The position numbers and the translations under genes were made by a program. From Mauremys mutica (Eukaryota > Chordata > Testudines > Geoemydidae): a DNA stretch of 64,000 nt. Where the stretch lies: the NCBI RefSeq assembly GCF_020497125.1, contig NC_059079.1, forward strand, positions 16,263,553 through 16,327,552, read 5' to 3'. This document shows positions 45,713 to 58,037 of the stretch, one piece after another. Under the pieces are notes generated by a model. That model made no database searches, was not told the DNA's origin, and worked only from the letters and a program-made list of their open reading frames with translations. Position 1 is the first letter of the stretch, and each line of letters begins with the position of its first letter.

Positions 45713-46567
45713 GACATTTGAATTCCATGAAGATGGACATGGCATAAGAACCTGAATAAAGACAGAACAGGCCCTAGAACGTCAATCTTTTGCTGGCTGT
45801 TTTCAGAGTAAAGCCCAGTTACTTCAGTTGCTTTATTCTTGACCTTTTTGGCACTCCTTCTCTCCCTCCATCCTTCATTTTTTGCACCAATGGACAACTG
45901 ATCCCTTTCGTTGATGAAGGTTTCTCTGCTTTGTGGGAACATCGTTGTGTCTGATTTGATTATTGTTGTCTTCCAGATTTTTAGAATATTTTGATGGTGC
46001 TTGAATGCCTCAGAGTCAATTAATTAAAATTCAACTTGTACTGTGTGACAAAATTATTATGTATCAAGCTATTCACCCTTGCCACTTGGTGCTTTCTTCA
46101 GCAATCCCTTACAGAATGGTGGTTGTTACAGGTTGAGAGACGTCTCAACTGACTTTGAGAAGCAGGACAATGAGACAACACCATTTTCCCCTTAACATGT
46201 TACAAAGCTTCCCCCCCACTCTCTCTGCACCACAAAAATCAGCTCAGATGGCAGAACTAAACCAAGCTCCCTTCAATCCTCCTTTAATGCCTTCTTGATG
46301 GACCAGCAGGTATTGACTTTATCTCCTTCAGAAACACAGGAATTTAACCTTCTTCAGGAAAGTTGATGGTGTCTCTGTGCATACAGCTAATTATGAGGGG
46401 GTTCTGAGGGAAGAAGGAGAAAGGCAAGTAAAAACTGCTTCTGAGCAGAAGCACCACATGCCAAAACCCCATACTGAATATTTACAACTAGGTGACACTA
46501 ATAAGCAACACATGCTCCATATTTTGCTCGGACTAGCACTGGGGAAGAAACACTAGGTTCATCCCCT

Positions 46568-46760
46568 AGTATGTCTGTGACTGAATGCACCCCTATATTC
46601 ACACCCTACACACCACAGTAATAATCTTTGTACAAAGTATGCCTTGTATGGTTGTGACAGTCTGTACCCCTATGTTCACCCCCTTTATAGGACTATGATA
46701 AATCTTGTACAAAGCATAATGTCATACAAACATGGCAGCTAAAGAACAATGGTTTAATAT
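46568..46760 (+). repeat. Two tandem LTR-like starts
   Basis: Two related segments of about 85 bp each begin TGTGACTGAATGCACCCC (about 46574) and TGTGACAGTCTGTACCCC (about 46656), both followed by CTTGTACAAAG-type sequence. They look like 5' pieces of LTR-like repeats. Confidence 0.5.
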
Positions 46761-48017
46761 ACATATACAACCATCTGATTTAGAATTTTTAACACAGAAG
46801 ACCATGCAAATGACATAGAATGCACATGTGCCTTTGTGGCTACAGTGATGAAGTTAAACAGCAAATGCTCAGTTGGGCTTTAGTTCAGTCCAATTAGTTT
46901 AGCAATAACTACTAAGGTAATAACTTCAGCATTGCAGGTTTTATCTTTGCAGATCTATATTAGAAAAGACTATGCACGTTTATTCTAAATTTTCTTTACA
47001 AATACAGTAGCATGAACCACAGACAAACTGTTCTTTCTTCTCCCATTAGTCCATACACAATGTTTGAGATGACGACCCAAAGAAAAAACATGGCTATCCC
47101 ATGGAGGAGTAGGAATCGTTTTGGGTTGAAGGAGACGAGATAAATTAAACAGTGTGGGAAATAAGTGTATGTAAAGGTCTATGATCAACTGGAATAAATA
47201 TTCTATCAAATAAAGGTAAGTTATTTTAGCCTATTGTGGCCACAATTTATAGTGGCCTTACAAAACAGATTGTATGATGGTGCGAGGATTTGTGCCTTCC
47301 TATTAAGATGCAACGAAAGTTTATGACTGACAATACATTCTGTATATTTTAGCACAGGAGAGAGAAGTTACAATATTCTCTTTGGCCAGGATCAAGAGTT
47401 AACTACATTCTTGGTCACCTTCCTCCCCAGTGTACATGATTCCATCATTGTGACACTGATGATTTGCCTCAAGAAAGTGTTCATGAGAAAAAGCACATAC
47501 TGAGGTAAAACTACCAACTGCACGAAAAGCAAAATTGAACAAAAAAACTGTGTTTAATTATTCTGGATGTGACTGATTTAAAAAAGATAGTTGGAAATCA
47601 AACGCCCCCAACAAATTCTTCTAAATAGACCCATTCTGGAATAGAGAAACTCCGGCAGCTTTGTGAGGCCACAAGAGATCACCCCCGGTTGAAGGCCTTA
47701 ACCTTCAGGAATCCTAAAAAGACCCTTCTCAATTAATGTATGTCATCTTGTTGCGAATATAGGTAAAATAGAAACATCAACTTTCTCCCTCTCAACCCCG
47801 CAGTCCCTGAAGTCATGGGGTAGGCGCAGCTGCTGGTCATATGTAAACTTGCAATTGAATTTTATTTATTTCAAAATATTAAATATAGAAATTGGACATC
47901 ACATGCACGTGCACCACAGTGCAAAACACAAACCCCATGTGTTATACCTTCTTCTTTCTCACTCTTCTATAATACCTCTTGTGTTAGAAATACTGACCAA
48001 ACTGCTCCTAAACTCAC

Positions 48018-48162
48018 CTTTTGATTGAGGGGGGAGGTGTGTTTCTGATGTTTGTAGAACACCAGTTACTACAGTATTTCCCTTTCCACTCTGGGGAACA
48101 TGGAGAGCACTAACCAGAAGAAGTAAAGCAGAAATGAAAATGGAGCAGGGAAGCCAGACCAT
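48018..48162 (-). CDS. Possible first coding exon with signal peptide, unrecognised
   Basis: The ATG at 48162 has G at -3 and +4. It opens MVWLPCSIFISALLLLVSAL, a signal-peptide-like hydrophobic stretch, followed by a polar Ser/Thr/Gln-rich segment. After 145 nt there is a strong donor, AAAAG|GTGAGTTT, giving phase 1, the phase typical of secreted or Ig-type leader exons. No matching downstream exon was recognised in the window, and the frame could be fortuitous inside the TM2D1 intron. Confidence 0.25.
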
Positions 48163-48630
48163 GACTGTGGAGATCTATGCTTACCACATACTGTTTTGCG
48201 AACAGAAGTGCTGGATATATCCATTTGTTTTAACTTTTAAAATGGTACACAACATCCAACACATTCTGGTCTGCAAAGCAAGCATGTGGTTGGATTCCTA
48301 AAGTTTAGGAAGTAAATGCAGAAGCTTTACAAGCCACCTGGGACATTTTTAGTGTTTACTATTCAGCATTGTCACTGCCTCCTTTCTCCTGGTCTCCAGT
48401 AACTTGCTGTGTTTTTACAAAGAAATACTAACTATAATCCAGACTTCTGTAGCACCACTGGTCACCATTTCAGAGGTTGGTTAATCTGAGAAATCAGTAC
48501 CTGGATTTTAATGTGTATGATAGAAAATTCTCTTGAAGCCAAAAACAGACTGGCTCCTTTTTTTGGACTTTATCAGACTTTTAATAAACAAAAAATTGAT
48601 TTGTATCCTAGTTTGAAAGTGTCAACTTAC

Positions 48631-48704
48631 CTGCATTGAAATGAGAATGAAATCAATTAGGCTACCAATTCCACAAAACCCTACAGTGCAGAACTTTAAC
48701 AAAC
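48631..48704 (-). CDS. TM2D1: TM2D1 exon with second transmembrane helix
   Basis: A 74-bp exon: acceptor CCTTTCTAG, first bases GT completing Gly from the previous exon, then LLKFCTVGFCGIGSLIDFIL and ISMQ, donor GTAAGTTG. It encodes the second hydrophobic helix of the TM2 domain. Phase 1 in, phase 0 out; both agree with neighbouring exons. No lesion. Confidence 0.97.
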
Positions 48705-51320
48705 CTAGAAAGGAAAATAAGATTTAATTACAGCCTTAAGCAATTCTCTATAAAGTTTATGGAACTTTACAGTTTCCAGGTGCATAGGCATTTCCTCCCA
48801 TCTACCCCTCCCCCCTCAACAGAACATTTTAGCATGCAAGTGAAATTAACACAAGAATATTTTCATTATCAGAAAGTCTTTGTCTTTACATTTATGCACC
48901 AACCTGTAAAGAAACTTGCTTAGTTTAAAAGATTTAAACACAAAATGATTTTAACAGACACAATTCTGAGAAAAGGAAAAGAATGAACATATTACTGTCA
49001 ACTTAAATCACTGAGTTTTTCTTTTCTCTTGCTGGATGCACAGTTAATCTTAAAACAAAGAAATCTTTGCACACTGGAGCTCCAAAACTTATTTTAACAT
49101 GAAACAATTTCTACTGTCTCAAGCTGTAGAACATACTCATTAGACTTTGGAAACAGCTGCTGCATTACATGCTGGGTTTGAATATTGTTCTCGTTGCTAG
49201 TGTATACAATACTAATCTTTAAGGGGTTGCCAACACTGTAGATATTTTACTAGGAACTTTAATGTATTCATTCTAAATGCAGTGGAATATGTCTGTAAGT
49301 GACTAATAAATGATTGTTTCATTGAGATGATTTTCCATTAAAGGTGAGGCAGAACTGTAAAAAAATGTGGAGATACTTAGAGGCTGTCTTTAGAAGCAGA
49401 AGGCTGCCTTAAACAGTTTCTTGTACAGATTTCATTGTATGTGAACATTGTAAAAATTTCAAAAGCATCAAAGTGACTTAAGAAGCTTAAACCCGAAGGA
49501 CTTTCAATGAAGCTTAAGGGGCTAAGTTACTTTTGAAAATGGGTCTCAGTCTCCTAAGTCACTTAAGCTCTTCAGAAAATTTTATCCAAGATTAGAAAGT
49601 GCGGAAAGGAATGTTTGTCTTTAACTAGGTCAAGTTAATTGTAGGATATTGTATGGGGAGAACTGTGCTGTCTTTAGCAGGGAATACAAGTTTATACCTG
49701 CATGTAAAATGCACAGCACACTTTGGATGCAACAGAAACCAACATGCTGGAAATACAAGATACATAGAGATAGCTATATCGTTAACAAAGTTGAAAAATG
49801 GAGACCTAATAATGAGTATGTGACTCTTGACCAAGAGGAAGAAAAACTGTTAGCAGGACGGCCTTCCAATGGACCAAAAATAATTTCGCTATGACACTAT
49901 AATATGAAATGGTGTCAATCAATGAAGCATACAAGTCATGTTATATATACAAAATTATAAATACATAAATGTTTAAAACAAATTGTTCTCAGTGGTTGGT
50001 ATCTGGGACTTGCAGCAGCCAAGCATTTGCCATCAGTATTGGCTGTCGTGTCAAAAAACATAAGGGCAACAGACAGCAAAACAAATGCCAGCAACAGGGG
50101 ACAACAGTTCTGAGCTAGGACTAAAATGATGCATGGTAATTTCTCTGGTAAATACTAGAGTACCAAATTTATTATCTCTGCAACTAGAGCATTCCCCACC
50201 CAAAGTATTCCTGGATAACTCTCCCATCTTTTGTCATGCTCTCAATACATATTCTGAACCCCACTGGAAGTTGGCATTTTAGGGACCCAAGAAGCCACTT
50301 TCAGCCCACCATCTGTACTGGTGTCAGAAGCAGAGATAGTAGCTCCAAGTGCGTAAGCACTTTATGTATGGAATTAGCTGCAAGATTTGATCATTCTAGT
50401 CACTTTCATTCTCCATTATTGGTTGTAGAAACACTTATTGAGCCCAATTTTTGCTTTGAGGAGTATGGGGAGGAAATGCAGGAAAGGAAACAAAGACAGA
50501 AAGGAGGAAGAAAAAATAAACAAACAGTGGAAGTGACCAAATAATTGTAAGAGTAGAGGGGGAAAAAACAGGCCATTATATCACAAAAATTGTGGGTTAT
50601 TTAAGTTTAAGGGGAGGAACTCCAAACCAGTCTTCCATGTAACAAACTAACTTTTTCATCTGTATTCAGTAGTTTGGATGAACCAATGCTCCCTCTAAAC
50701 ATAGCAGAGGGAATTATATGTCTGCAAGAGTGTTTGTAATTTTCACCACATTTCTGCAAAATATTTCAGCACTATTTACTCTTTAGTTCTGCTTCTGTCA
50801 GGGAATGGATGATCCCAAATAAACTGACTGTTGACAAGCAAGCCATTGTATTGATTTTATATTAAAAAAAAAATGCTGCAACCCCACTGCCCATCCCCCA
50901 ACCATATTCTGAATATTGGTAAAGGGTCAGAATTTTGCAACAACCCATTCACTAATCAAATTTCAGACTTTCTACAGGAACAACTATCGTTGCTATAGGT
51001 CTTGATGCTTTAAGGGTTTGAGCCTTTGATTATTGAAGTAAAAAAGCCTGGGATCTTATAGTTAAATCCATCCTAAGTGAGGAAAAAATATCAGAAAAAT
51101 TAGGGTGGATGCCTTTGGAGCTAAAAATCCTCAATTACATTTTTAAAAAATGACTACCATAAAGCACAAGGGTAATTTAATTTTCGTGAACCTGAGAAAT
51201 GTTGAGGATTATTGCCCTTCCGGATAATGTAACATGCTCAAGGCTCTTGGAAGATATGCAATGTCAGCCACGCGTCGACTGGAATCAACCTTCAGCCCAT
51301 GCTGAGGGCACCTGGGACCT

Positions 51321-51392
51321 GGTTCCATAGCTCAGGGTTAGAGCATTGGACTTGTAAACCAGGGGTCGCAAGTGCAAACCTCACTGGGGCCT
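51321..51392 (+). pseudogene. tRNA-Thr(UGU) pseudogene
   Basis: A 72-nt tRNA shape: acceptor arms GGTTCCA and TGGGGCC plus T, A box TAGCTCAGGGTTAGAGC, anticodon loop CTTGTAA (anticodon TGT), variable GGGTC and B-box region GTCGCAAGTGCAAACC. Against a normal tRNA-Thr it lacks one D-loop G, has a mismatch next to the anticodon loop, two mismatches in the T stem and TGC for the invariant TTC of the T loop. It is therefore probably a dead copy or a tRNA-derived retroposon head; no SINE body is recognised after it. Confidence 0.75.
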
Positions 51393-51843
51393 GAGCAGCA
51401 GTTTCTGGCTAGGCCTGTTGTTCCACCTCTCAAATTGCAAGTGTAGATTTAATATGGATTATACTAATGTGTAGAAGAGGACAAAGTATTTTATCTGGAG
51501 ACTAAAAAGAAATCTAAGACTGAAACAGGACTACACTTATTTCCTTTACAAGTGAATAGTGTTACTTATTTGTAGCTATAAATTAATTTTTTTAATCCAC
51601 ATATTGCAAGAGATAAGAGCATGTGGGCGGAAAGTGCTCTATGAGTTTCAGAACATCTTGTAAGCAAAGCACCTGAAGAACACAGGAATTACCATACATG
51701 AGTAGACTAGTCAGGTAGCCTAACAGTGGCTAACACCAACTGCTTCAGAAAAAGGTGCAAGATGCCCTACAGAGAAAGTCTCTTCCTAACCCAATTGGTT
51801 AGAGATTGGCTAAAGTCCTGAAGCATAAAGGTTTACTTTCCTC

Positions 51844-53519
51844 CAGGGTGGATAAAAATAAATTATTTAAAAAAAAAAAAAGATTTTTTAACATTTAAAT
51901 CAGATTTTTTTTTATAAAATGCTTTCTAAAAATAAAGATACATTATAGCTCAAAGATATCTCAACATGGAATAGGGATTATAAATTCTAATTTTATAGTA
52001 TGAAACAATATATTCATGTAATGTTTAAGAAAAGTTTTGTAAATGAGTTCCAATATTTCATGGATTAGGGCCCAATTTTATGGGGTTCCAGGGGCTTCTG
52101 TATAGATTATTTAAGTTAACTTTTCTATCTACCCAATGGGATTCAGTGCTCAATCTAGAAGATGACATCAGAGATGCTTTTATTTTGCAGTTCTCAAACT
52201 GTGGATTTGTGTCTCCAGAGATAACATGCTTGTTAACAGCAAAAATGTTTTAAAATAAATAAATAATATATAGAGGTGAGAAATAACAGACCTCAACCCT
52301 ATTGTCCCTCTGCAAATTTGTATACACAGAGTCAATCCTTTACCTCTCTCTAAAAGTAAAAGGTTTCAAAAAGTTCGGTGAATAGAAGATTGTTGGGGGC
52401 GGAATAGATCTGGACAAGGAGAAGAAGTCTGGAGATAAATGTGAGAAGGAAGGGACAGGCAGTAGAAACAAAAGTGAAACTGTTTGAGCAGCATATTCCA
52501 GAAGTCTAGAGGTCTTTCTGAGTGTAGTCTTCATTGATTTGAGATCTACCATACCATTCTCTCACTAGAAGGGAAAACCTATAATGGCAGCAGGCTGTAA
52601 AAGAGTCCCAGTTTGGGAATGCTGATGATGTTTTAAAGGAAGTCACACTGGTGAACTGGTGGAGGTTACATAAGCACTTGGATTCAGAGACTGTTGAAGT
52701 CATAATCTCATTTTTAACAGCAGTAGCTTCTTCTGCCGATGTAGAAAGAATATTTTCTTCCTTTGGACTAATTTGTTCCAAATTGAGGAATTGTTTGGGA
52801 CCTGAAAAAGCAGGAAAGCTTATTTTTCTTTTCAAGATTATGAACAAACAGGAAAATGAAGGTGAGGACGATGGAGTTAGCTGCAGAAGCCAATGTTTTA
52901 AGTTTCTCATGTTGACCTGGCTGACATAGTCGGTTTAATTTTTTTAAAAAAATATTTCATTTAACTATTTTAGTTAAAAACAATTTTAACAAAAACAAAC
53001 CTGATTTTAAAGAACTTGAATGTTTAACTACATTCAAAAAATCATATACTTGTTTTGTTAAAATATGATATGTTTGCTGTTGAAGAAAAAAATCCAGAAT
53101 ATATAACATTGTTGGTTTAGTTAAATAAAACATTTAAAATGTCAGTCTGGTGATGCTGTCCTCCTAATATAGCATGGCAAGAAAATCCTCCAAATATTAA
53201 TGTTTAACCTGTTGAATTGGAGATAGTTCATCTCTCAATCACTTCAAAATATCTGCTTCAATTATCTTTGATAAAAGAAATGACCAAATAATCATTCATT
53301 TTCTGATATAACTGTAAAACTAATCTGAAAAGTTTTCGAAATAAATCACTTTAAAAATGTATGGTGTGTACCTTCTAAAAATGAAACCTACATCTATCTC
53401 TGAGTTGTGAAGAATATGTATTAAGATTATAACAACCAACAAGAATGCACTTTTATGTAGAAATCCATGATTAAATCAAGTCTTTTTAAATCAATTTGAT
53501 TTAAATCAAATCGACCCTG
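51844..53519 (+). mobile_element. hAT transposon (1676 bp) with transposase remnant
   Basis: Ends CAGGGTGGATAAAAAT and, in reverse complement, CAGGGTCGATTTGATT, with AT-rich subterminal regions (TTTAAATCA motifs). TSD CTTTCCTC (51836-51843) and CTTTCCTT (53520-53527), 7/8. It lies in a TM2D1 intron, opposite to the gene. Only the transposase C-terminus is recognisable. Confidence 0.88.
52585..52929 (+). pseudogene. hAT transposase C-terminal (dimerisation) remnant
   Basis: Open from 52585 to TAG at 52927-52929. It contains NWWRLHKHLD, then the hAT family dimerisation hallmark FLTAVASSADVERIFSSFG and SKLRNCLGPEKAGKLIFLF. In active hAT enzymes this C-terminal region carries the catalytic Glu and the dimer interface. 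The first two catalytic Asp segments and the zinc-finger N-terminus are not recognisable upstream, so the gene is dead. Confidence 0.88.
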
Positions 53520-53575
53520 CTTTCCTTACAAAACTTTAGACGTTTCTGCTATCCATACAACTTTTTGGCCTCAGT

Positions 53576-53690
53576 GGGTATGTCTACACTGCAATTAAAA
53601 ACCCACGGCTGGCCCGTGCCAGATGACTCAGGCTCGCAGGACCCCAGAGCCCTGGCTCCCGCTGAAGCCTCTACACTGCAATTAAACACA
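53576..53690. mobile_element. MITE fragment
   Basis: Begins GGTATGTCTACACTGCAATT and contains CCCGTGCCAGATGACTCAGG. The motif TCTACACTGCAATTAAA recurs at 53669 in direct orientation, suggesting internal rearrangement. Same end type as 61604. Confidence 0.65.
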
Positions 53691-56174
53691 TGCTAACTAG
53701 AAAATTTTTCCCCCTGCAGAGGTAAGAGCAAAGAACCTTTGATAGCTCATTAAAAATGGAGGATTGTTGCAGGATTGCAAGATGTTTAGATGTCTGTACA
53801 GTACGGTGTTGTGTACTCTATACTAACTCTTCAATTATGTAGTAAATGCTATTCACTGCCAAAAAATAAACTGTATTTTAGACCTAAAATGTTAAATTTG
53901 AGGTCTGGATTTTTTTATATTAATCTAAAACTGAATTATTCTCATATTTGGGGAGAGGGAGAATAAAGTTTCTGAATGAAGGCTTATGCAATTTTAGCCT
54001 GAAGCCTTGTTTGTTTGTATGGCCAAATGGAAATATGGAGGTTTACAAGTAAAGTTCAAACCCTAATTTAAATCCCAAGTGAGACTGAGTTTGGTGGTCT
54101 CACAAAAACAAAACATGAATTGGTACTATATGGCACCATGGACCCCCTTGAGAACAGACTAACAAAGATGGAAATAGCAGGGGGCTTACAGCTCAGAAGA
54201 AAGGTGCATCAGCAGAGCTGCATAGGGAAGCTTTCACAATGCCCGGCTAAAGCCAATGCTTTATTTCTCCATCTTCATGAGAATTAAATTCACTCAATTA
54301 AAGAGGAAATACCTTAGCATGAAAGCCTTTGCCATACTATTTATCTAACAACAGGAGACTATTATTTTGTGACATCCTATTCTGACAGTTTCTTGAAGCA
54401 AGAAAAACTGGTTTATAGTCTGCCTTTGTATTGTCAGGATTTATACCATCTTGTTAAAAAATGGTATCTGTTGTACGTAGAAAGGTCAGTGAGGAAAATC
54501 GATGTGTGCTCCAGCTTTTAAAGTACCATGCAGAGCAAATGCATGTATCTTGTCTTTAAAGGCAATGTGCCAAATAAACACATTTACAAAGCAGTAAGCA
54601 CTATACAGCTTCATATAAGGATAGTCTATGAATGACAGTTTTCAAAATATGAATTCAACAACAATATATATCATGGTAAAAGAAGAAAAACAACAACTAA
54701 TTTTTAAGGTAACCTGCTGCTTTGCAGGTCAGCTCCTAAATATTAAATTCTTGCAAATTACATTTAAGAGGTACCTTGTTTGACAAAACACAAGAATTCT
54801 CTACAAGAAGTTGTGTGATTAGTTACCAGTATTCATTTTGCTTCATTCCTCTCCATCCTTTCAGAGGGAACAGCTTCCAAGCTTTATAAGAGCTTAACTT
54901 GCAAATATTTTAATTGTGGCTAATATCTGTGTTTTATATTTCAGGTCTGATTGGTAATTTAAGTGTAATACATTTAAGAATTCAAAGCCAAGGTTTCACA
55001 CATCTGCATTAAAAGTAATGCACATACTTATTCTAAATCCAACTGATAAAATAAGATAATATTTGTATTTTGAAACATTTGTTTTACAGAAAATGGGCAT
55101 CTAGAGTTATCAATTGCCTCTAAAAAAAGGATCTTAGAAGAGCTAATCTTTTTATGCAAATATAAATGTGCAAAATAAAAATGTGCTAATTATTGCATGT
55201 CAGAAAAAAAGGCTACAGAGGTTAACACAGAATTATCCATCAGAATAGAGAGCATTATTAGAAAAACATCACTTCATATTTAGCAGACAGAAACTCGAAG
55301 ATCCCAGTTGAAGCAGTACTAGTGTACTTAGCTTCACCAGTCCATCACATCATGCAATCTAGAGTTATACAAAAAAGGCAACTGTTTGTAACATACTGAG
55401 AAACTAATGAAGCTTAGACAGAGAGTTTCTTACAATATAATGAAGGTAATTCTAGCAGAATAGGATTTATGTGTACCTTAAAAAGCCATCATCATTTTAA
55501 AATGATCTTATAAACACCTTGAATATCTTCAAAAAAGTTAGAAACAAGTCATTTAAAATAACCTGAAATGACTGCAAGAGTGAAACTCTTACAATAGATT
55601 TTCTAAAATCAGTATCTTAACTAATTTCATCTAAAGGTGGCAACTTTTTTGGTTGGGAATTTAAATATCTTAGTGGAAAGCACAACAATCAAATAGACAT
55701 TAGTTTACATATTAGTAATTTTCATAGAAATAAAAAGAATTATGACAATGTATTTTGAAATAGAAAATATTACCTGAAAACAAAGATCACTACAGTTATT
55801 AATTTTAAAAGTTACATATCCAGAATGATTAATACAACATACACAGTAATATTTAAGGAAATGATCAGCTAAGACACTGTAGAAATTCATACATTCTCTT
55901 AAACGTAGACATGGGAAAATTCACACCAGATATTCCATCTTAACTTTGACCCTCGAGACATAGCTTATATAGCATTATATTGTGCAAGCTCCACAAAGAA
56001 ATTTAACTCATTTCAGCACACACATCACTAATATATAGTAAAAGACTTACATTGAACTACAAGAATATATATCAAGTTCTATTTCATACACATTCTAATT
56101 GCAGACCATTAATTATATTATTCAGACACTAAGCACTGTTTTGAATTTAAAATGGGTATTTAGATAAGACATTA

Positions 56175-56862
56175 TTACGGTTACAGGGCTGGCAGCACTT
56201 TTGCCTTTTCTGGTCTCTGAGTGCACTCCTACAGGTAACAGGTCCCATGCCTATATGTCTCCTAGGGTGGAGTTCTGCAGTTCTTGGACTCTTAGGGTGC
56301 TGTAGCCCAAGGCCCAAACTGTGTATCAACAATGCTTTCCTAGCAGGTCCAAATGGGTTTGCCACCTGCGGTTCTTCCTTTCATGACTCTGTGGCTAGTG
56401 GTATTCAGTGATCAAAAAGCCTACTTAAAATTAAAATATTTGTTTATTTTAACGGTAGGAACAAAGCATTTTAAAATAGCCTACAAGCATATCTACCTTA
56501 TCCAAAGGCTTAATATCCCCTGATGGCCTAAATTCTTCCAACTCCTCAGCAGGTCCTGTGTGTCAGTCTGCTCTCCCCAGTGGCTCCCCAATAGCTACTG
56601 CCCTCTTCGTGAAAGTCTTCCTTTTAAACCCTGTCTTTTGATCTTCTGGTTCCCAGGCCTTTTCCAGCACTGTCTCTTAACAGCCCTTGAGCGTTGAGGG
56701 AAAGTGGCTTATCTTGAACAATTCTTTTCTTTTCTGCTGGTTTTCCTTCTAGCTCCCTACTGAACTCAACCAATGTAGTCACACAGAAAACATCCCAACA
56801 ACCAGGTCAGCATAAACAATATTCATAAATTACAGAGCAGCTCCATTTCTGTCACACACATC
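56175..56862 (-). mobile_element. LTR-like repeat, minus strand
   Basis: Read on the minus strand it starts TGTGTGACAGAAATGGAGC, has AGGGTTTAAAAGGAAG as a TATA-like region and AATAAA (TTTATT at 56443-56448 on plus), and runs to about CAGCCCTGTAACC. LTR-like layout without internal genes; class unknown. Confidence 0.5.
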
Positions 56863-57359
56863 TTCCTACAGTATATCTTCTACTATATAAAATATGTAAT
56901 ACTTAGAATACCAATAACTGATTCATAGCCTTTATACAACTGATTTCTTACAGCGTGCTGTAAGTTATATAAATTGTTAACCTGTACTGTGTGAAAGTAA
57001 ATACGGCATCAGTTAAGATTCTTATTGGAATGTTTACTGCAACTTTTCAGAGCTGCTTTTTTTAAAGTGACTGCACAGAACTGAAGAACATTTATTATTA
57101 TAACTGATATTTCTTGGGTTTTGACAGCTGAATTTTCTCAGTGTACATTTTTGTAATGAGAATATTACTTACTGAAACAACTTTAAATCATTACACTACC
57201 CTGATCACCCTTTTAGTCACAGGCACTTGGACTGTTATCCAGGGAGCCCCATCATGAAGACAAAAGAGCGGAGGCCACACTGACTCTCTCGACAGCATTG
57301 TCCAAAGTCAGTCCTGGGGTAAGCAAACTCAATTCCCATAATTAATGCTTAACCATAAC

Positions 57360-57535
57360 ATATATTTTCTCATCAACAGATCTCAAACAATTCCACAACA
57401 GAGGGAATAAGGCTCAGAAAGGTTAAGTGATTAGCGCAAATTCATACAATAGAAGGGCAGCAAAGCTGAGAACAGAACATAGGCTTGCTGACTCTTAATC
57501 ACATGTCCTATCCCCTGAACTACAGCACCTCCCCT
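57360..57535 (-). repeat. MIR SINE
   Basis: Reverse MIR: ATCAACAGATCTCAAAC, AGGCTCAGAAAGGTTAAGTG and the tRNA-like end CCCTGAACTACAGCACC. Confidence 0.75.
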
Positions 57536-57805
57536 TTGTCACTACTAAGGTCAAGTGGAGTTATGTCCACTTAAATCAGGTCGGGATTTGGCCACAGAGC
57601 CATTCTAAACAGCTAAAACATGGACATGGTTCATTGCAAAAGGTTTTGCTTTTAAAGTGTAATAAGTACACTAGTTAGTAGATTTGAAAACACTGAGAAT
57701 CAGAGGTCAGTAGTTAAGACATACGTATGCGTGTAAACTGCAGTCATATAGAATTAACATTTTATTATTTAAAATCAAAACAAGAAAAAACAAAACAAAA
57801 CTCAC

Positions 57806-57897
57806 CTAAGGCAGGATACCCAAGATAAAATCTATCTGCTCCCAACCATCCAAGAAATAAAGACAGAGCCACTGCCACTTTGTATGAGTAACCATTT
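57806..57897 (-). CDS. TM2D1: TM2D1 exon with first transmembrane helix and DRF motif
   Basis: A 92-bp exon: acceptor CTTTTGGCAG, first A completes Val, then NGYSYKVAVALSLFLGWLG and ADRFYLGYPAL, last G shared with the next exon, donor GTGAGTTTTG. It holds the first TM helix and the Asp-Arg-Phe turn that defines the TM2 domain. TM2D proteins (almondex relatives in flies) are two-helix membrane proteins linked to Notch signalling and endolysosomal function; human TM2D1 was described as a beta-amyloid binding protein. All expected residues are present, so the gene looks functional. Confidence 0.98.
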
Positions 57898-58037
57898 CTG
57901 CCAAAAGACACAAGTAAAGATGACTCTGGTTGAAACAAGATATTAAGTTGTGTATATTCTGAATAATTAAATTAGAAATGACAGTCAATTGCCTATTAAG
58001 CTTCCTTTTATGAAAGAGAAGACTTGTGTTGTTTAGC

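Larger units (their letters stand above)
44749..48630 (-). other. TM2D1 last intron (3882 bp)
   Basis: GT-AG intron (GTAAGTTGAC donor, TTTTTTCTAG acceptor). Holds a MIR, LTR-like fragments, a (TG)n tract near 45255 and a possible signal-peptide exon at 48018-48162; otherwise nothing recognised. Confidence 0.85.
48705..57805 (-). other. TM2D1 intron (9101 bp)
   Basis: GT-AG intron carrying a tRNA-Thr relic, a 1.68-kb hAT, a MITE fragment, an LTR-like repeat and a MIR. The spans 48705-51320 and 53700-56170 are AT-rich with nothing recognised. Confidence 0.8.

Noticed and set aside
45694..45942. Minus frame downstream of the possible signal-peptide exon, tested as its continuation
   Set aside because: No good acceptor in the right phase was found; similarity to a real protein was not recognised.
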